Assembly: GCF_038005985.1 (NCBI RefSeq)
Contig: NZ_JBBOUI010000001.1
Location: 883,501-947,500, forward strand
Origin: Solibacillus sp. FSL R7-0682
GTDB lineage: Bacteria > Bacillota > Bacilli > Bacillales_A > Planococcaceae
DNA length: 64,000 nt
Reading direction: 5' to 3'
Of the stretch, positions 45,056-54,519 are shown in pieces. A program made the position numbers and the translations under genes. The notes beneath the pieces are model-generated. The model searched no databases, was not told the origin of the DNA, and worked only from the letters and a program-made list of their open reading frames with translations. The number at the start of each line of letters is the position of its first letter. Position 1 is the first letter of the stretch.

Positions 45056-46267
45056 ATGAAAAGACCAACAATTTTAGTATTAGGCGCGGGCTATGGAGGT
45101 TTAACAACGGTTGTAAATTTACAAAAAATGATTCACGCAAATGAAGCAGAGATTATTTTAGTGAATAAAAATAACTATCATTATGAAACAACATGGTTAC
45201 ATGAAGTAGGAGCAGGTACAATCTCTCCTGATAAAGCGCGTTATCCTATTGCAAATGTTATTAATAATCATGTGAAATTTGTGCAGGCAACAGTAGAAAG
45301 CTTAGATGTGAACACGAAAAAGGTAGAAACTTCTGCTGGTGAATTCACATATGATTATTTAGTTATTGGTTTAGGCTTTGAGGGAGAAACATTTGGTATT
45401 CCAGGACTTAAAGAGTACGCGTTATCATTAACTAATATAAATACAGCGCGACAAGTACGTGAACATATTGAATATCAATTTGCTTCTTGGTCGTTAGAAG
45501 AAGAAAAAGATGATAGTAAGCTTACAATAATTGTTGGCGGTGCTGGTTTTACTGGAATTGAGTTTTTAGGGGAGCTTGGGAATAGAGTACCAGAATTATG
45601 TAAAGAGTTTGATATTCCGCAAGAAAAAGTTCGCTTATTATGTGTAGAAGCAGCACCTATGGTTTTACCAGGCTTTGATCCACAGCTTGTTGAATATGCT
45701 AAAACACAATTATCTAAAAAAGGAATCGAGTTCTCGATTGGTACGCCAATAGTAGAAGCAACTGCAGAAGGCGTTAAAATTAAAAAAGAGGAAGATGTTT
45801 TCGAATTTATCAAAGCTGGAACGGTAGTATGGGCAGCGGGTGTTCGTGGAAATAGTTTAATTGAATCATCAGGCATTGAATCAAATCGTGCGCGTATTGC
45901 AGTGCGTGAGGATATGCGTGCTCCTGGTTATGATGAGGTGTTCGTAGTAGGTGACTGTGCGTTTTTATTGAACGAAGAGGCAGGACGACCTTACCCGCCA
46001 ACAGCTCAAATTGCAATGCAGCAAGCGGTGAATATTGCGAAGAACATTAAGCATTTAATGAACGGTGAAGAAACAGAGACATTTGTTTATGATGATAAAG
46101 GTGCGGTATGCTCTTTAGGACATGATGATGCAATTGGGAATGCAGTAGGTCGTAAATTTACAGGTAAACCTGCTTCAGCGCTGAAAAAGGTTGTAGATGA
46201 TCGTGCGCTCTTCTTAGTTGGTGGCGTTGGTCTTACATTAAAAAAAGGGAAATTTAAATTCCTCTAA
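45056..46267 (+). CDS. yumB: NADH dehydrogenase-like protein YumB (NDH-2 family)
   Basis: A 403-residue type II NADH dehydrogenase-like flavoprotein. FAD site VLGAGYGGLTT, NAD site VGGAGFTGIEFLGEL, second FAD segment FVVGDCAFLLNEEAGRPYPPTAQIA. The C-terminus GLTLKKGKFKFL matches YumB, and the length is as expected. It oxidises NADH (or NADPH) and reduces quinone at the membrane surface. No Rex-like site is visible at its promoter, in contrast to yutJ. Confidence 0.92.
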   Translation: MKRPTILVLGAGYGGLTTVVNLQKMIHANEAEIILVNKNNYHYETTWLHEVGAGTISPDKARYPIANVINNHVKFVQATVESLDVNTKKVETSAGEFTYDYLVIGLGFEGETFGIPGLKEYALSLTNINTARQVREHIEYQFASWSLEEEKDDSKLTIIVGGAGFTGIEFLGELGNRVPELCKEFDIPQEKVRLLCVEAAPMVLPGFDPQLVEYAKTQLSKKGIEFSIGTPIVEATAEGVKIKKEEDVFEFIKAGTVVWAAGVRGNSLIESSGIESNRARIAVREDMRAPGYDEVFVVGDCAFLLNEEAGRPYPPTAQIAMQQAVNIAKNIKHLMNGEETETFVYDDKGAVCSLGHDDAIGNAVGRKFTGKPASALKKVVDDRALFLVGGVGLTLKKGKFKFL

Positions 46268-46283
46268 ATAACAAATATATGAC

Positions 46284-46326
46284 AGGGGCTTGTCTGGAAC
46301 GTGTTTTCGGGACAGGTCCCCTTTTG
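46284..46326 (+). terminator. yumB terminator
   Basis: AGGGG/CCCCT outer stem with inner TTGTC/GACAG pairing and a T4 tail, just before the NUDIX ribosome site. Confidence 0.65.
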
Positions 46327-46351
46327 CTATAAGAAAAGGGGAGTGTTTAAT

Positions 46352-46849
46352 ATGGCTAAGGATAGAGGCAAGGTTTGGTTAGGTGTAGCTGGAATTGTGG
46401 AAAACTATCTGGGGGAATGGCTTCTTGTAAAAAAGACTTATGGAGGTTTAAAGGGAGTTTGGTCACTTCCAGCAGGCTTTGTCCAAGAAGCTGAAACCGT
46501 AACAACTGCTACGATGCGAGAGGTATTAGAAGAAACGGGGGTTGTTTGCAAAGTAAAGGGGCTAATTGGTTTTCGTTCGGGCGTTATATTAAACGATATC
46601 AGTGACAATATGGCAATCTTTTATTGTGAGCCTGTTGAAGAAATCCCCCACATTGTCATACAGGAAAAGGAAATCGTTGAGGCATGCTGGATGGCACCTA
46701 GAGAAATTATAAAGCATGAATTATCTTCTGTTATGCTAAAGGAGATGGCAAATGAACACTTAGAGCGTCATATCCATCCACTTAACGAAGGGGTAAATCC
46801 AGGCGCAGTATTTGGATATAGTGAATATCATTTGTTTTTCAAGAAATAG
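46352..46849 (+). CDS. NUDIX hydrolase
   Basis: A 165-residue NUDIX protein. The Nudix box is GFVQEAETVTTATMREVLEE followed by TG, which fits GX5EX7REUXEEXGU. It hydrolyses a nucleoside diphosphate linked to an unknown moiety. The start is ATG 46352 behind AAGGGGAG; an upstream in-frame ATG overlaps the yumB terminator. No neighbour points to a specific substrate. Confidence 0.88.
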   Translation: MAKDRGKVWLGVAGIVENYLGEWLLVKKTYGGLKGVWSLPAGFVQEAETVTTATMREVLEETGVVCKVKGLIGFRSGVILNDISDNMAIFYCEPVEEIPHIVIQEKEIVEACWMAPREIIKHELSSVMLKEMANEHLERHIHPLNEGVNPGAVFGYSEYHLFFKK

Positions 46850-46892
46850 CTTTTGGAAATATAGAGAAATATGATATATATATGGATAACTT

Positions 46893-46921
46893 TTGACAAT
46901 TATCAGCTTCTTTTCTTTATT
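46893..46921 (+). promoter_or_regulatory. possible yuiB promoter
   Basis: Perfect -35 TTGACA, 17 bp, weak -10 TTTATT, 70 bases before the ATG. Confidence 0.4.
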
Positions 46922-46991
46922 CTAGAAGTATAATTGAAAGATACCGCCTAATCATGTAAAATTATGAGAGATTATTGGGGGTATACATATT

Positions 46992-47318
46992 ATGAATGAT
47001 GTTTCGTTAGTGCAATTAATGATCTCGGTTGTATTGTTTTTTGTTATGTTTTTCGGAATTGGCTTCTTACTAAACATGTTATTACGTATGACATGGTTAA
47101 TGGCAGTTCTTTATCCTATCGTAGTCGTATTTATTATTGATGAAGTAAGTTTTTTAGATTATATTTTTAAGCCAGGGACAGCTTTTCCAGCTTTAGTTGA
47201 TAAGGTGCAAGCATTGCAACTTGTTGATGTATTAATTTTAACAGGAGGCTTTGGTGGTGCAATTGTAGCAGGCTTTGTCATGATTGCATTGCGTAAACAA
47301 GGCTATCGAATGTTTTAA
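46992..47318 (+). CDS. yuiB: membrane protein YuiB
   Basis: A 108-residue protein with three membrane helices (about 6-28, 33-52 and 78-100). The opening SLVQLMISVVLFFVMFFGIG and the ending LRKQGYRMF are close to B. subtilis YuiB, which also lies between yumB and yuiD. The function is unknown. The ribosome site is TTGGGGG. Confidence 0.85.
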   Translation: MNDVSLVQLMISVVLFFVMFFGIGFLLNMLLRMTWLMAVLYPIVVVFIIDEVSFLDYIFKPGTAFPALVDKVQALQLVDVLILTGGFGGAIVAGFVMIALRKQGYRMF

Positions 47319-47324
47319 AAAAAG

Positions 47325-47357
47325 ACACGCTTACAAATAGATTGTAGGCGTGTTTTA
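47325..47357. terminator. bidirectional terminator, yuiB and yuiD
   Basis: 12-bp stem ACACGCTTACAA/TTGTAGGCGTGT (one G-U) with an A-run before and T-run after. Confidence 0.85.
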
Positions 47358-47363
47358 ATTAAT

Positions 47364-47864
47364 TTATAAACTTTGGACACTATAGACAATTACAGCAAGG
47401 ATTACTCCTGCCATTCCGCCGATGAATACCTCGCTCTTTTTATGACCGAGTAAAGTTTTTAAGTCCTCTATTTTTTCCTCTTCATTCATTTCCGGCCAGC
47501 GTTTAATTTCTTTAAAAAAAACTTGTAGGTCGTGGCGCATTTCGTTTAAGATGGCGGCGTGACGTCCGGCTTGAAAACGAACATGGCTAGCATCATACAT
47601 TACAATTCCAGCAAGCATTGCAGCAACAGCAAAAATAGGGGAATCAAAGCCTGTTTCGAATCCAACACCAACTGCTACACTTGTTACGGCAGCAGAGTGA
47701 GAGCTAGGCATTCCACCAGTTGATGTAAGTAATGCCCAGTCAATTTTACGAGTTACGATAAAGTTGATTGGAACTTTTAATATTTGAGCAAAAATGATGG
47801 CAAATACTCCAAGCCAAAGTGGCGTATTTTGTAATAGTTCGATATTAACACCCACTTCCTTCAT
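47364..47864 (-). CDS. yuiD: DUF212 membrane protein YuiD
   Basis: A 166-residue protein of the divergent PAP2/DUF212 family. The phosphatase-like signature STGGMPSSHSAAVTS is intact and the helices fit an integral membrane acid phosphatase relative. There is no ribosome site before the ATG at 47864; the predicted transcript starts 0-3 bases ahead of it, so it may be leaderless. A GTG three codons in follows GGAAG too closely to be a good alternative. Confidence 0.85.
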   Translation of the reverse strand: MKEVGVNIELLQNTPLWLGVFAIIFAQILKVPINFIVTRKIDWALLTSTGGMPSSHSAAVTSVAVGVGFETGFDSPIFAVAAMLAGIVMYDASHVRFQAGRHAAILNEMRHDLQVFFKEIKRWPEMNEEEKIEDLKTLLGHKKSEVFIGGMAGVILAVIVYSVQSL

Positions 47865-47873
47865 ATTGAAAAT

Positions 47874-47882
47874 AGTATACCA
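47874..47882 (-). promoter_or_regulatory. extended -10 promoter of yuiD
   Basis: Minus strand TGGTATACT: a TGn extension plus -10 TATACT. It ends only 9 bases before the ATG. Confidence 0.5.
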
Positions 47883-48020
47883 TTTTTCAATGTGGTTTTA
47901 TTACGGAAACTACCTTTTTCCGCTTGAAAACAAAACATTATTTAGAAAAAAACATTATTTCGTATACCGAACTAACTTTTTTTGTATATAATGTAACTAT
48001 AGATTAGGAGGCATTTGAAT

Positions 48021-49523
48021 ATGAATATTGAAACTACATCAAAAACATTTGAAACACATTCTTCAGAAACATTAATTATTGGTGTTCAAAAGCACCGCGA
48101 ACAAATGAAAAATTGGACAACTTTCGGTGAATTTTACGGTGAAACTGTAGATGCTTGGTTACGTAGCGGTGAAATTTCATCAGATTCTAAAAAGTTGACG
48201 AAGCTACCGTATGCAGGAAACCATACTTCATTAAAACGCATTATTTTTGTTGGACTAGGTGAACGTAAAAATATTACTTCAGACCTTTTACGTGAAGTTT
48301 TTGCAGTAGTAGGGAAAGAACTGAAAACTTCAAAATATAACGAAGTCGCAATCTGGGCGGAATCATTTACAACTGATCATATCGATGAAACAGAAGTCGC
48401 TTATCTGGCTGGTGAAGGCTTACATTTAGGTTTTTACACAGTTAAAAATTATAAAACATCTTCAAATGAAGTAGATGTTTATTTTGATCATGTACAGTTT
48501 ATAACTGAGGCAGAAATTGCTGAAGTGGCTGCAAACTTTGAACTAGGTAAAATTTATGCGGATGCTGTGAATGAAGCACGTACATTAATAAATTTACCCC
48601 CAAACGTCTTAACAGCAACTGAATTAGCAAACTATGCAAGTGAGCTAGCGGCAAAATACAATTTTGAGATTGAAGTATTAGGTAAAGCTGAGCTTGAAGA
48701 ATTAGGAATGGGTGGTATTTTAGCAGTCAATAAAGGTTCAGTAGAGGAGCCACGCTTAATTACAATTAAGTATCAAGGAACGGATAAATGGGAGAATGTT
48801 ATCGGCTTCGTTGGGAAAGGTGTAACTTATGATACAGGTGGTTATTCATTAAAGCCTCGCGAAGGAATGGTCGGTATGAAAGGGGATATGGGAGGTGCTG
48901 CAGCAGTACTAGGCGCTATGCACATTATCGGTGCAACTCTTCCAAAGCAAAATGTCCTTGCAGTAATTGGATCTACAGATAATATGGTCTCCGGTGAAGC
49001 GTTAAAGCCAGATGATGTTATTACAATGTATAATGGCAAAACAGTTGAAGTATTAAATACAGATGCTGAAGGTCGCCTAGTTTTAGCAGATGCTACAACT
49101 TATGCAAAACAAAATGGTGCAGACTATTTAATCGACGTTGCTACGTTAACTGGTGGTGTTATTGTTGCATTAGGTAACGATAAGACTGGTGCATTAACGA
49201 ATAACGAAGAGTTTTTCGAAGAGTTTATGGAAGCTGCCATTGAGACAGGTGAGTTTGTATGGCGCTTACCGTTAACAGAAAACGATAAAAAACGTATCCG
49301 TAAATCAGATGTTGCTGATTTAAATAATTCTCCAGGTCGCGATGGTCATATGATTTTCGGTGGAGGCTTTGTAGGAGAATTCGCAGAAGAGACACCTTGG
49401 ATACACTTAGATATCGCAGGTACTTCCGATGCGTCAGCTCCACACGTATTAGGACCAAAAGGCGGAACAGGTGTTATGGTTCGTACGCTAGCTACATTAG
49501 TTGAATTACGAGCAAACGAATAG
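48021..49523 (+). CDS. pepA: leucyl aminopeptidase (PepA family, YuiE)
   Basis: A 500-residue M17 aminopeptidase with two metals. The metal and catalytic segments are GKGVTYDTGGYSLK, MKGDMGGAAAVL and NTDAEGRLVLADA, all intact. It removes N-terminal residues from peptides in the cytosol. The start is ATG 48021, 9 bases after AGGAGG; a TTG two codons earlier is too close. Single gene with its own terminator. Confidence 0.95.
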   Translation: MNIETTSKTFETHSSETLIIGVQKHREQMKNWTTFGEFYGETVDAWLRSGEISSDSKKLTKLPYAGNHTSLKRIIFVGLGERKNITSDLLREVFAVVGKELKTSKYNEVAIWAESFTTDHIDETEVAYLAGEGLHLGFYTVKNYKTSSNEVDVYFDHVQFITEAEIAEVAANFELGKIYADAVNEARTLINLPPNVLTATELANYASELAAKYNFEIEVLGKAELEELGMGGILAVNKGSVEEPRLITIKYQGTDKWENVIGFVGKGVTYDTGGYSLKPREGMVGMKGDMGGAAAVLGAMHIIGATLPKQNVLAVIGSTDNMVSGEALKPDDVITMYNGKTVEVLNTDAEGRLVLADATTYAKQNGADYLIDVATLTGGVIVALGNDKTGALTNNEEFFEEFMEAAIETGEFVWRLPLTENDKKRIRKSDVADLNNSPGRDGHMIFGGGFVGEFAEETPWIHLDIAGTSDASAPHVLGPKGGTGVMVRTLATLVELRANE

Positions 49524-49536
49524 ATTTTTATGGGAT

Positions 49537-49572
49537 GTCTTATAAGTTATGTACTTATAAGACTCTTTTTTA
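49537..49572 (+). terminator. pepA terminator
   Basis: 11-bp perfect stem GTCTTATAAGT/ACTTATAAGAC and a T-run. Confidence 0.88.
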
Positions 49573-49646
49573 TGAGAGGTACATTTATCCATATGTAAGC
49601 TTTCCTAAGCCCAATAGGCATGTAACTAAGTAAAGAGTATATTATG

Positions 49647-49655
49647 CATACACTA
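49647..49655 (+). promoter_or_regulatory. sporulation-type -10 element
   Basis: CATACACTA fits the -10 of sigma-E (CATACAHT) and sigma-K (CATANNNTA). No matching -35 at the right spacing is seen. Confidence 0.35.
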
Positions 49656-49681
49656 GGGAAAAAGGAAAGGAAGTGGATGAA

Positions 49682-49867
49682 ATGGTTAATCCTTTATTTA
49701 ATCCTGGCTATGGAGGTTTTGGAGGTTTCTATCCATTCGGGGCGCCATTTTTAGGTGGATCATTCAATAATCGCTATCCAAACTATTATTATCCGCAATA
49801 TAACTATCCCCCATACAACTACCCACCACCATACTACCGACCACCATATAGAAGAAGATACTGGTAA
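49682..49867 (+). CDS. small Tyr/Pro/Asn/Gly-rich protein, spore-coat-like
   Basis: A 61-residue protein. The first half is Gly/Phe-rich (NPGYGGFGGFYPFGAPF) and the second is Tyr/Pro/Asn-rich with repeats of Y-N/Y-P-P, ending in a basic PYRRRYW. Such low-complexity tyrosine-rich composition is common in spore coat and other cross-linked surface proteins. The start is ATG 49682, 8 bases after AGGAAG. A sporulation-type -10 sits 27 bases upstream. I cannot assign it to a named Cot family. Confidence 0.65.
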   Translation: MVNPLFNPGYGGFGGFYPFGAPFLGGSFNNRYPNYYYPQYNYPPYNYPPPYYRPPYRRRYW

Positions 49868-49960
49868 ATTGCTGTTGAAATGAAAAGTATTCCCTTGCTC
49901 ATCGAGATTTTGTTAGCTATGATGAAATAAGAGATTAACAGGTTTGAGGGAATATAACTT

Positions 49961-50524
49961 ATGAAAAATCCATACTTATATGGTTATTTACCATTATTCA
50001 CAATAATTCTATTTAGTTTTACGTTTGGCTTATTTGCTGTATCTGAGTCGCTTCAGTTGTTCCAAGCAATTGGTGTATATAATGGAATGCGGGAGTTTTT
50101 ATCTGATTTAGAGCTACGTTTAGCATTATTAATTGTGTTTGCTTTATTATTTTTTATGTTATTTTCAGCATTAAAATTAATTGGCGAAACAATTCATGAG
50201 CTAGGGATGTTGTTCTTTTCAAAGGATATAGAAGGAGAGACGATTAATGTTGCGCGGGGAGGATATGTCATTTTCTTCTTCGGTGCATTTGTATCGGTGA
50301 TTGGTATTCAATCGATTGTTGTACTAGTAATCGTTTTATTAGCGACTGTATTTAGTTATTTCATTTACAATGTATTTAAAATGAGCCAATTCATGACGAT
50401 TAGTGGTGTAATTGGATTAATCTGCTTTGAAGTGATTACGTGGTTTGTATTTTTAGCTGGAGTTGTTTACGCAACATTAAAGCTATACAATGGAATACTT
50501 GCAAGCTTACCGTTTGCGGCATAA
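49961..50524 (+). CDS. YufK-like (DUF5366) membrane protein
   Basis: A 187-residue protein with about five membrane helices (roughly 8-32, 54-76, 100-118, 119-138 and 144-170). The segment LIVFALLFFMLFSALKLIGE and LFFSKDIEGE recall B. subtilis YufK. The function is unknown. The ribosome site is TTTGAGGG. Single gene. Confidence 0.6.
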   Translation: MKNPYLYGYLPLFTIILFSFTFGLFAVSESLQLFQAIGVYNGMREFLSDLELRLALLIVFALLFFMLFSALKLIGETIHELGMLFFSKDIEGETINVARGGYVIFFFGAFVSVIGIQSIVVLVIVLLATVFSYFIYNVFKMSQFMTISGVIGLICFEVITWFVFLAGVVYATLKLYNGILASLPFAA

Positions 50525-50528
50525 TAAG

Positions 50529-50574
50529 AAGAGGTTGCTCTATAAGTATAGTCTTATGAAGCAACCTCTTTTAC
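50529..50574. terminator. terminator between YufK-like gene and the PBP gene
   Basis: 11-bp stem AAGAGGTTGCT/AGCAACCTCTT with inner pairing TATAAG/TCTTAT and T-run. Confidence 0.85.
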
Positions 50575-50576
50575 GA

Positions 50577-52430
50577 TCAATCCGTTATAGCGTTGAAGAT
50601 AGAGAAGTGAATTTTAGCTTTTTCGATTTTTTCCATTGAGCGCGGCGTATCGTAACCAATCCAAACAGCGGCTGTATAATCATTAGTTAATCCAGCTACC
50701 CAATAGTCTTTGAAGTGATTCGTCGTTCCCGTTTTAGCACCAATATAACCTGAAGTACTATACAAGCCTTCACCTGTACCACTACGAACAACCTCATTTA
50801 ACAAATCACGCATCGTATTAACGGTATTATTTGACCAGATAGCCTTTTGTTCACGTGACCAGCTATAAATCGTTTCACCTTCTAAATTTGTTACTTTTCG
50901 AATACTTCGGACGGGTTCATAAAAACCGTCAATAAAGCTAGAGTAGGCATCCGCCATTTCAAGGGTTGTCACGCCATAAGTTAATCCACCTAATGAAGCA
51001 GCATATGTGCGGTCTTTATCCGTTATCGAATTAAATTGGAACTGGTCAATATAAGAAAATGCTGTATCTACACCAATTTTATTGAATAGCCGGAGCGCAC
51101 TTGTATTGAAACTATGTTTAAATGCGGTTTCAATCGTTACATTCCCATATACTCTGCCACCGTAGTTTTCAGGACAGAAAATACCAACGCAATATTTACT
51201 ACCACTTACAATCGCATTTTTTGTTGCGGTTGTTGTTTCAAAGTAAGGTGCGTATACACTAATGGGCTTAAATGCAGATGCTGGCTGTCTTGGAGATTGG
51301 AATGCTCGATGTAAATCATGCTTTTTATAATCTTTTCCACCAAAGATACTTATAATTTCACGCGTTTCGTTGTCGATAACTGTTGCACTTGCTTGTAGCT
51401 CAGAGCGTTTAAGGATAAAGTTAATAGCTGCTTCATCTTGTACTTGTTTTTCAGGTTGAAGTGCCGTGTAAACATGAACCCCCTGTTGTAAAATGGCGTC
51501 AATTTCCTTTTCCATTTCTAATTGAAGGTATTCTTTTTCCATTTTATCAGTTGTTACTGCAATTTTTTCTGGATAACCAGTTTGCTTTGCAATTAACCAG
51601 CGCAATTCCTGCAAAACATATGTACTATAGCTAGGATACTGTTGCATTTTTGATTTTACATTTAATTCAATAATCTCATTCTTATGAGTAGTTGCTTCTG
51701 ATTGACTAATAATGTTGTGTTCAGCTAATTGATCAATTAATCTTTCTTGTCTGCTTTTTGTATTTTCAAAGTTTTTTAATGGATCATAGAGTGACGGATT
51801 ATTTGGAATCGCAGCGATAAATGTCGTTTCAGCGAGCGAGAGTTGTGAAAGTGGACGATCAAAATAATAGGTTGCAGCTCCACCAATACCATACACTTGA
51901 TTACTGAAATACATTTCATTTAAATAAAGCTCTAAAATTTGATCCTTTGATAACATTTGCTCTAGCTCATGGGCATAAAAAAGCTCCATCAATTTTCGCT
52001 CGTACGTCTTTTCTGTCGTTAAGTAACGCATGCGTACAAGCTGCTGGGTAATGGTTGAACCACCTTGTTGAATCGATTGGTCAGTTGTATTTGCTAAAAA
52101 GGCTCGTGCAATGGCACTTACATCAAATCCGATATGATTATAAAAATGTTCATCTTCGCTTGTTAAAAAAATTTGTTTAACGATTTCAGGTATTTCATTT
52201 AGCGGAAGGGGTTGAGACCATTCCGAATATTCTTCACTAAATAGTTCATTGTTTGCATCATACATGGTGATTGGTAAAGTCGACGAAGCTACTTCAGGTA
52301 GCTCGATTGATTGCACAATTGATTGTTCATACTGCTTTGCCTTTGCAAGCTCTTTCCATACTTCATTTCCTACTAAAAGCAACAAAGGGATGCTACATAA
52401 AATGACAAAGTAGCCGATAATTTGTTTCAT
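50577..52430 (-). CDS. class A penicillin-binding protein
   Basis: A 617-residue bifunctional cell-wall synthase. An N-terminal membrane anchor (about 5-21) is followed by the GT51 glycosyltransferase domain with EDEHFYNH (about 92-99; catalytic Glu) and GGSTITQQLVR. The transpeptidase domain has SAFK (near 384), SFNTS and KTGTTN (near 565). It ends soon after KTG, so it lacks a long C-terminal tail and resembles the PBP2c/2d (PbpF/PbpG) group used in sporulation. It polymerises and cross-links peptidoglycan outside the membrane. Confidence 0.9.
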   Translation of the reverse strand: MKQIIGYFVILCSIPLLLLVGNEVWKELAKAKQYEQSIVQSIELPEVASSTLPITMYDANNELFSEEYSEWSQPLPLNEIPEIVKQIFLTSEDEHFYNHIGFDVSAIARAFLANTTDQSIQQGGSTITQQLVRMRYLTTEKTYERKLMELFYAHELEQMLSKDQILELYLNEMYFSNQVYGIGGAATYYFDRPLSQLSLAETTFIAAIPNNPSLYDPLKNFENTKSRQERLIDQLAEHNIISQSEATTHKNEIIELNVKSKMQQYPSYSTYVLQELRWLIAKQTGYPEKIAVTTDKMEKEYLQLEMEKEIDAILQQGVHVYTALQPEKQVQDEAAINFILKRSELQASATVIDNETREIISIFGGKDYKKHDLHRAFQSPRQPASAFKPISVYAPYFETTTATKNAIVSGSKYCVGIFCPENYGGRVYGNVTIETAFKHSFNTSALRLFNKIGVDTAFSYIDQFQFNSITDKDRTYAASLGGLTYGVTTLEMADAYSSFIDGFYEPVRSIRKVTNLEGETIYSWSREQKAIWSNNTVNTMRDLLNEVVRSGTGEGLYSTSGYIGAKTGTTNHFKDYWVAGLTNDYTAAVWIGYDTPRSMEKIEKAKIHFSIFNAITD

Positions 52431-52484
52431 TGAATTGCCCCCATCTACATATCTAAATTAGAGTAACATAAATAGGGGCCGTTA

Positions 52485-53702
52485 TTAAGTGTGATTTTTT
52501 AAAAGGTCATCCATGTATTGACGTGGTAATTTTTTGATAAAGTACATTACGAAAAATGCAGTTAAAAAAAGCATTCCTGTCGAATAAAACACTGAATGAA
52601 TACCACCTAAGCTTGCAACAAAGCCGCCTAATACTGGTCCAAGTATATTCCCGAAAAATCGGAAGCTCTGGTTGTAGCCCATGATTTCTCCTTGTACTTC
52701 AATCGGTGCTTCCCGTCGAATAAGGGCAGAAGTAATCGGAATAAGCCCACCAGCGAACATTCCATATAAAAAACGCAGTAAAATTAATTGCCACAAGTCA
52801 GTGACAAATGCTTGCGGAATAATAAAAACAACACAAAGTACAAGTAACAAGGAGAGTACCTTCTCATAGCCGTGATGATCACTTAATTTTCCCCAAAAGC
52901 GAGCAAAGAAAATATTGCCCAGTCCTGCTGCACTAAATGTTATGCCGGCAAGCATGGCGACCTCTTCTGATGGTGTTAGCCCAGATACGTATAGTGAAAG
53001 TAAGGGCTGAATACTAAAGTTACCGATTTGAATTAAGGTCGTTACAAACATGACATTTAAAATGAGTCGATGATGGAAAATAGCCCACAAAACATTTTTT
53101 CGTGAGTATACCGAATTTTTCTTTTTTCGAATTATAGTTGGTTCATGTATGCCAAGAATGACAATGATTGCAGCGATTGTAATAGCTATTGCCGTAATAA
53201 TAAATGTATATTTGAAACCTACTGCATCAGCCATTGACCCACCAATAACAGGTCCAAAAAGTGTTCCTCCAACGCTTCCCATTTGAAGTGTTCCAAGTGT
53301 TTTTCCGGCAATTTCCTTCGGTGTATGCTTACTAATAAATGCCATTGAGGTTGGGATAAACCCGGTTACAACACCCATCATTAGTCTCAATACAAAAAAT
53401 TGCTCAACGTTTTGTACATACCCCATTAGAAAAATACTAAGGGCAATACCAAAACAGTTCATTATCATAATCGGTTTATATCCATATTTGTCTGCAATCA
53501 TTCCCCAAATAGGTGACATGAGGAGCGCGGTAATAAAAGTAGCTGCGAAAATTAAGCCTGCCCAAGTTTGTACGTAGCTATCAGTAAATTCACCAAGCGT
53601 ATTTATATAAAGTGACAGGAAGGGCATAATCATTGTTGAAGATGCAGCAACAATGAAATTCGCTATTAAAATAATGATAAAATTATGTTTCATAGTTTGC
53701 AC
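52485..53702 (-). CDS. MFS transporter (DHA1, YttB/MdtG-like)
   Basis: A 405-residue protein with 12 helices. The loop after helix 2 has MSPIWGMIADKYGYKPIM (motif A) and helix 5 has GTLFGPVIGGSMAD (motif C). It is a proton-driven efflux pump of the drug/H+ antiporter type, substrate unknown. I place the start at GTG 53702 (QTMKHN...), 10 bases after GGAAGAG; GTG 53711 is possible but nearly touches the ribosome site. It is the second MFS efflux gene in the window. Confidence 0.85.
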   Translation of the reverse strand: MQTMKHNFIIILIANFIVAASSTMIMPFLSLYINTLGEFTDSYVQTWAGLIFAATFITALLMSPIWGMIADKYGYKPIMIMNCFGIALSIFLMGYVQNVEQFFVLRLMMGVVTGFIPTSMAFISKHTPKEIAGKTLGTLQMGSVGGTLFGPVIGGSMADAVGFKYTFIITAIAITIAAIIVILGIHEPTIIRKKKNSVYSRKNVLWAIFHHRLILNVMFVTTLIQIGNFSIQPLLSLYVSGLTPSEEVAMLAGITFSAAGLGNIFFARFWGKLSDHHGYEKVLSLLLVLCVVFIIPQAFVTDLWQLILLRFLYGMFAGGLIPITSALIRREAPIEVQGEIMGYNQSFRFFGNILGPVLGGFVASLGGIHSVFYSTGMLFLTAFFVMYFIKKLPRQYMDDLLKNHT

Positions 53703-53898
53703 AAATATCACACTCTTCCGTTATTTTTAAAATATTTAGAATTTAGTATAACTTATTTCGACTCTCGAAGGAAGCGCTTCTCAAGTTATTAGCAGATTTC
53801 GTATAAGTTATGGTAAACTAAAACTTGGTATATGAGGGGTAGATGAACACTTTATCTATACCCACCAAGCAAACATTTTAATTAAAGGAGAGACTCAA

Positions 53899-54492
53899 AT
53901 GTTTCCACAATTAACAAAAGAATTAAATCCAGGTGAAGTATTAGTTGAAATGAACACAACAATGGGTTCAATTAAAATTAAATTATTCCCAGAACACGCG
54001 CCAAAAACAGTTGAAAACTTTTTAGGTCATGCGAAATCAGGTTATTATAATGGCATTATTTTCCACCGTGTTATTCCAAAATTCATGATTCAAGGTGGAG
54101 ACCCAACTGGTACAGGTATGGGTGGCGAATCAATCTGGGGTGGCACATTTGAAGATGAATGTGTACCAGAGCTATTAAACATCCGCGGAGCTTTATCAAT
54201 GGCTAACGCTGGTCCAGGTACAAACGGCTCTCAATTCTTCATCGTTCAAGCACCACAAGTTGAAGTTTCGATGTTAAAGCAAATGGAAGTACGTGGCTGG
54301 TCAAAAGAAGAAGTAGAGTTCTACAAGAAAAATGGTGGTACACCATGGTTAGATGGCAAGCATACTGTATTTGGACAAGTAGTAGAAGGTATGGAAGTTG
54401 TTGACAAAATTGCGAACGTTGACAAAAATATGCACGATAAACCAAAAGAAGATGTTAAAATTGAATCAATTACAGTTTTAGAAGAAAACTAA
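53899..54492 (+). CDS. ppiB: peptidyl-prolyl cis-trans isomerase (cyclophilin)
   Basis: A 197-residue cytosolic cyclophilin. [19 protein letters not shown] holds the catalytic arginine, and [11 protein letters not shown] is the second signature. An insertion of about 35 residues ([15 protein letters not shown] region 116-150, with [14 protein letters not shown]) makes it longer than the 143-residue B. subtilis PpiB, a form common in Planococcaceae and Bacillus cereus relatives. The ribosome site is AAAGGAG. No signal peptide. Confidence 0.93.
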   Translation: MFPQLTKELNPGEVLVEMNTTMGSIKIKLFPEHAPKTVENFLGHAKSGYYNGIIFHRVIPKFMIQGGDPTGTGMGGESIWGGTFEDECVPELLNIRGALSMANAGPGTNGSQFFIVQAPQVEVSMLKQMEVRGWSKEEVEFYKKNGGTPWLDGKHTVFGQVVEGMEVVDKIANVDKNMHDKPKEDVKIESITVLEEN

Positions 54493-54519
54493 TCATCTGA
54501 TTAAAGGGCGTGTGAACGA

